NCBI GenBank assembly: GCA_009775705.1
Contig: VSQE01000132.1
Span: 1 to 10,666, forward strand
Direction: 5' to 3'
DNA from: Prevotellamassilia sp.
GTDB taxonomy: Bacteria > Bacteroidota > Bacteroidia > Bacteroidales > Bacteroidaceae
DNA: 10,666 nt
Position numbers and translations under genes: made by a program. Every line of letters starts with the position of its first letter. The stretch's first letter is position 1. Under the pieces are notes generated by a model. The model made no database searches. It had not been told where the DNA came from and saw nothing but the letters and a program-made list of their open reading frames with translations. Shown here one piece after another: positions 10,590-10,666 of the stretch.

Positions 10590-10666
10590 GTGAAAAAAAC
10601 ATCCTATCTTTTTAAAAAAAGGTCCCATCTTGTTCAAAAAAGATACTATGTTGTGAAAAAAAGGTC
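10590..10666. repeat. 21-bp A-tract tandem repeats, 3.67 copies, running off the window edge
   Basis: The units are 10590-10610, 10611-10631, 10632-10652 and 10653-10666 (14 bases, cut by the window). Each begins with three or four variable bases, then 6-7 A residues, then an 11-base tail resembling GGTCCTATCTT. Aligned without gaps, unit 1 matches unit 2 at 16 of 21 positions and unit 3 at 16 of 21. Units 2 and 3 match at 15 of 21. The partial unit matches units 1 and 2 at 12 of 14 each. The period is exact, with no insertions or deletions. The true copy number cannot be seen. Twenty-one bases is two turns of B-DNA, so the A-tracts are phased as in curved DNA. Confidence 0.85.

Larger units (their letters stand above)
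10344..10666. other. 323-nt 3' spacer without a convincing gene
   Basis: No ORF with a credible start and family resemblance is visible here. In order it holds a small hairpin, the rpoC terminator, about 55 nt of unremarkable sequence (10431-10484), a palindrome, a sigma-ABfr promoter, a second terminator, and 21-bp A-tract repeats reaching the window edge. Two open frames through the repeats lack a start inside the window. One is + strand, open from 10542. The other is - strand, with a stop at 10533-10535, and enters from the right edge. Both follow trivially from a repeat length divisible by three, so I do not call them as genes. Confidence 0.75.

Noticed and set aside
10564..10593. ATG in the loop of the second terminator opening a nine-codon frame
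   Set aside because: The start lies in the hairpin loop and the frame crosses the T-run and stops at TGA 10591-10593. This is better explained by the terminator alone.
10590..10666. CRISPR array
   Set aside because: The period is only 21 bp with no unique spacers between repeats and no dyad structure typical of CRISPR repeats. It is a simple tandem array.
10590..10666. Chromosomal replication origin
   Set aside because: The repeats are AT-rich and iteron-like, but I see no DnaA box (TTATCCACA) nearby and the neighbours are rpoBC, not dnaA or parAB.

Overview
The window holds the core ribosomal-protein/RNA-polymerase operon of a bacterium, all on the + strand and in the classical order rplK (L11), rplA (L1), rplJ (L10), rplL (L7/L12), rpoB (RNA polymerase beta), rpoC (beta'). 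All six frames look intact. The organism is very probably a member of the Bacteroidales (Bacteroidota). The RpoB N-terminus, rifampicin region and L10 read like Bacteroides/Parabacteroides proteins as I recall them. No gene start has a convincing Shine-Dalgarno sequence, and the leaders are A-rich instead. The 3' spacer carries a textbook Bacteroidota sigma-ABfr promoter (TTTG, 20 nt, TAnnTTTG). The species is not determinable from the sequence alone.

Layout: bases 1-2142 encode four large-subunit proteins, L11 and L1 of the L1 stalk/GTPase-centre region and the L10-L12 stalk. Spacers are 24, 14 and 60 nt. A 98-nt spacer then separates rplL from rpoB and contains a strong intrinsic-terminator-like hairpin, the likely attenuator that lets ribosomal proteins be made in excess of RNA polymerase. 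Bases 2241-10343 encode beta and beta', with a 39-nt spacer, and all recognisable catalytic and zinc-binding residues are present.

The last 323 bases hold no convincing gene but are structurally rich. They contain an operon-terminating hairpin with a T-run, then a 10-bp palindrome abutting a sigma-ABfr promoter. A second compact terminator lies only about 20-25 nt past the predicted start of transcription. Last come A-tract tandem repeats with an exact 21-bp period that run off the window edge.

The coding part is ordinary core genome. The least explained material is the 3' tail: a promoter-terminator unit that would make a transcript of about 45 nt, and the helically phased 21-bp repeats. 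The 1389-codon open frame antisense to rpoC is striking but is explained by codon bias. I see no evidence of a mobile element, CRISPR array, defence system or tRNA/rRNA gene.
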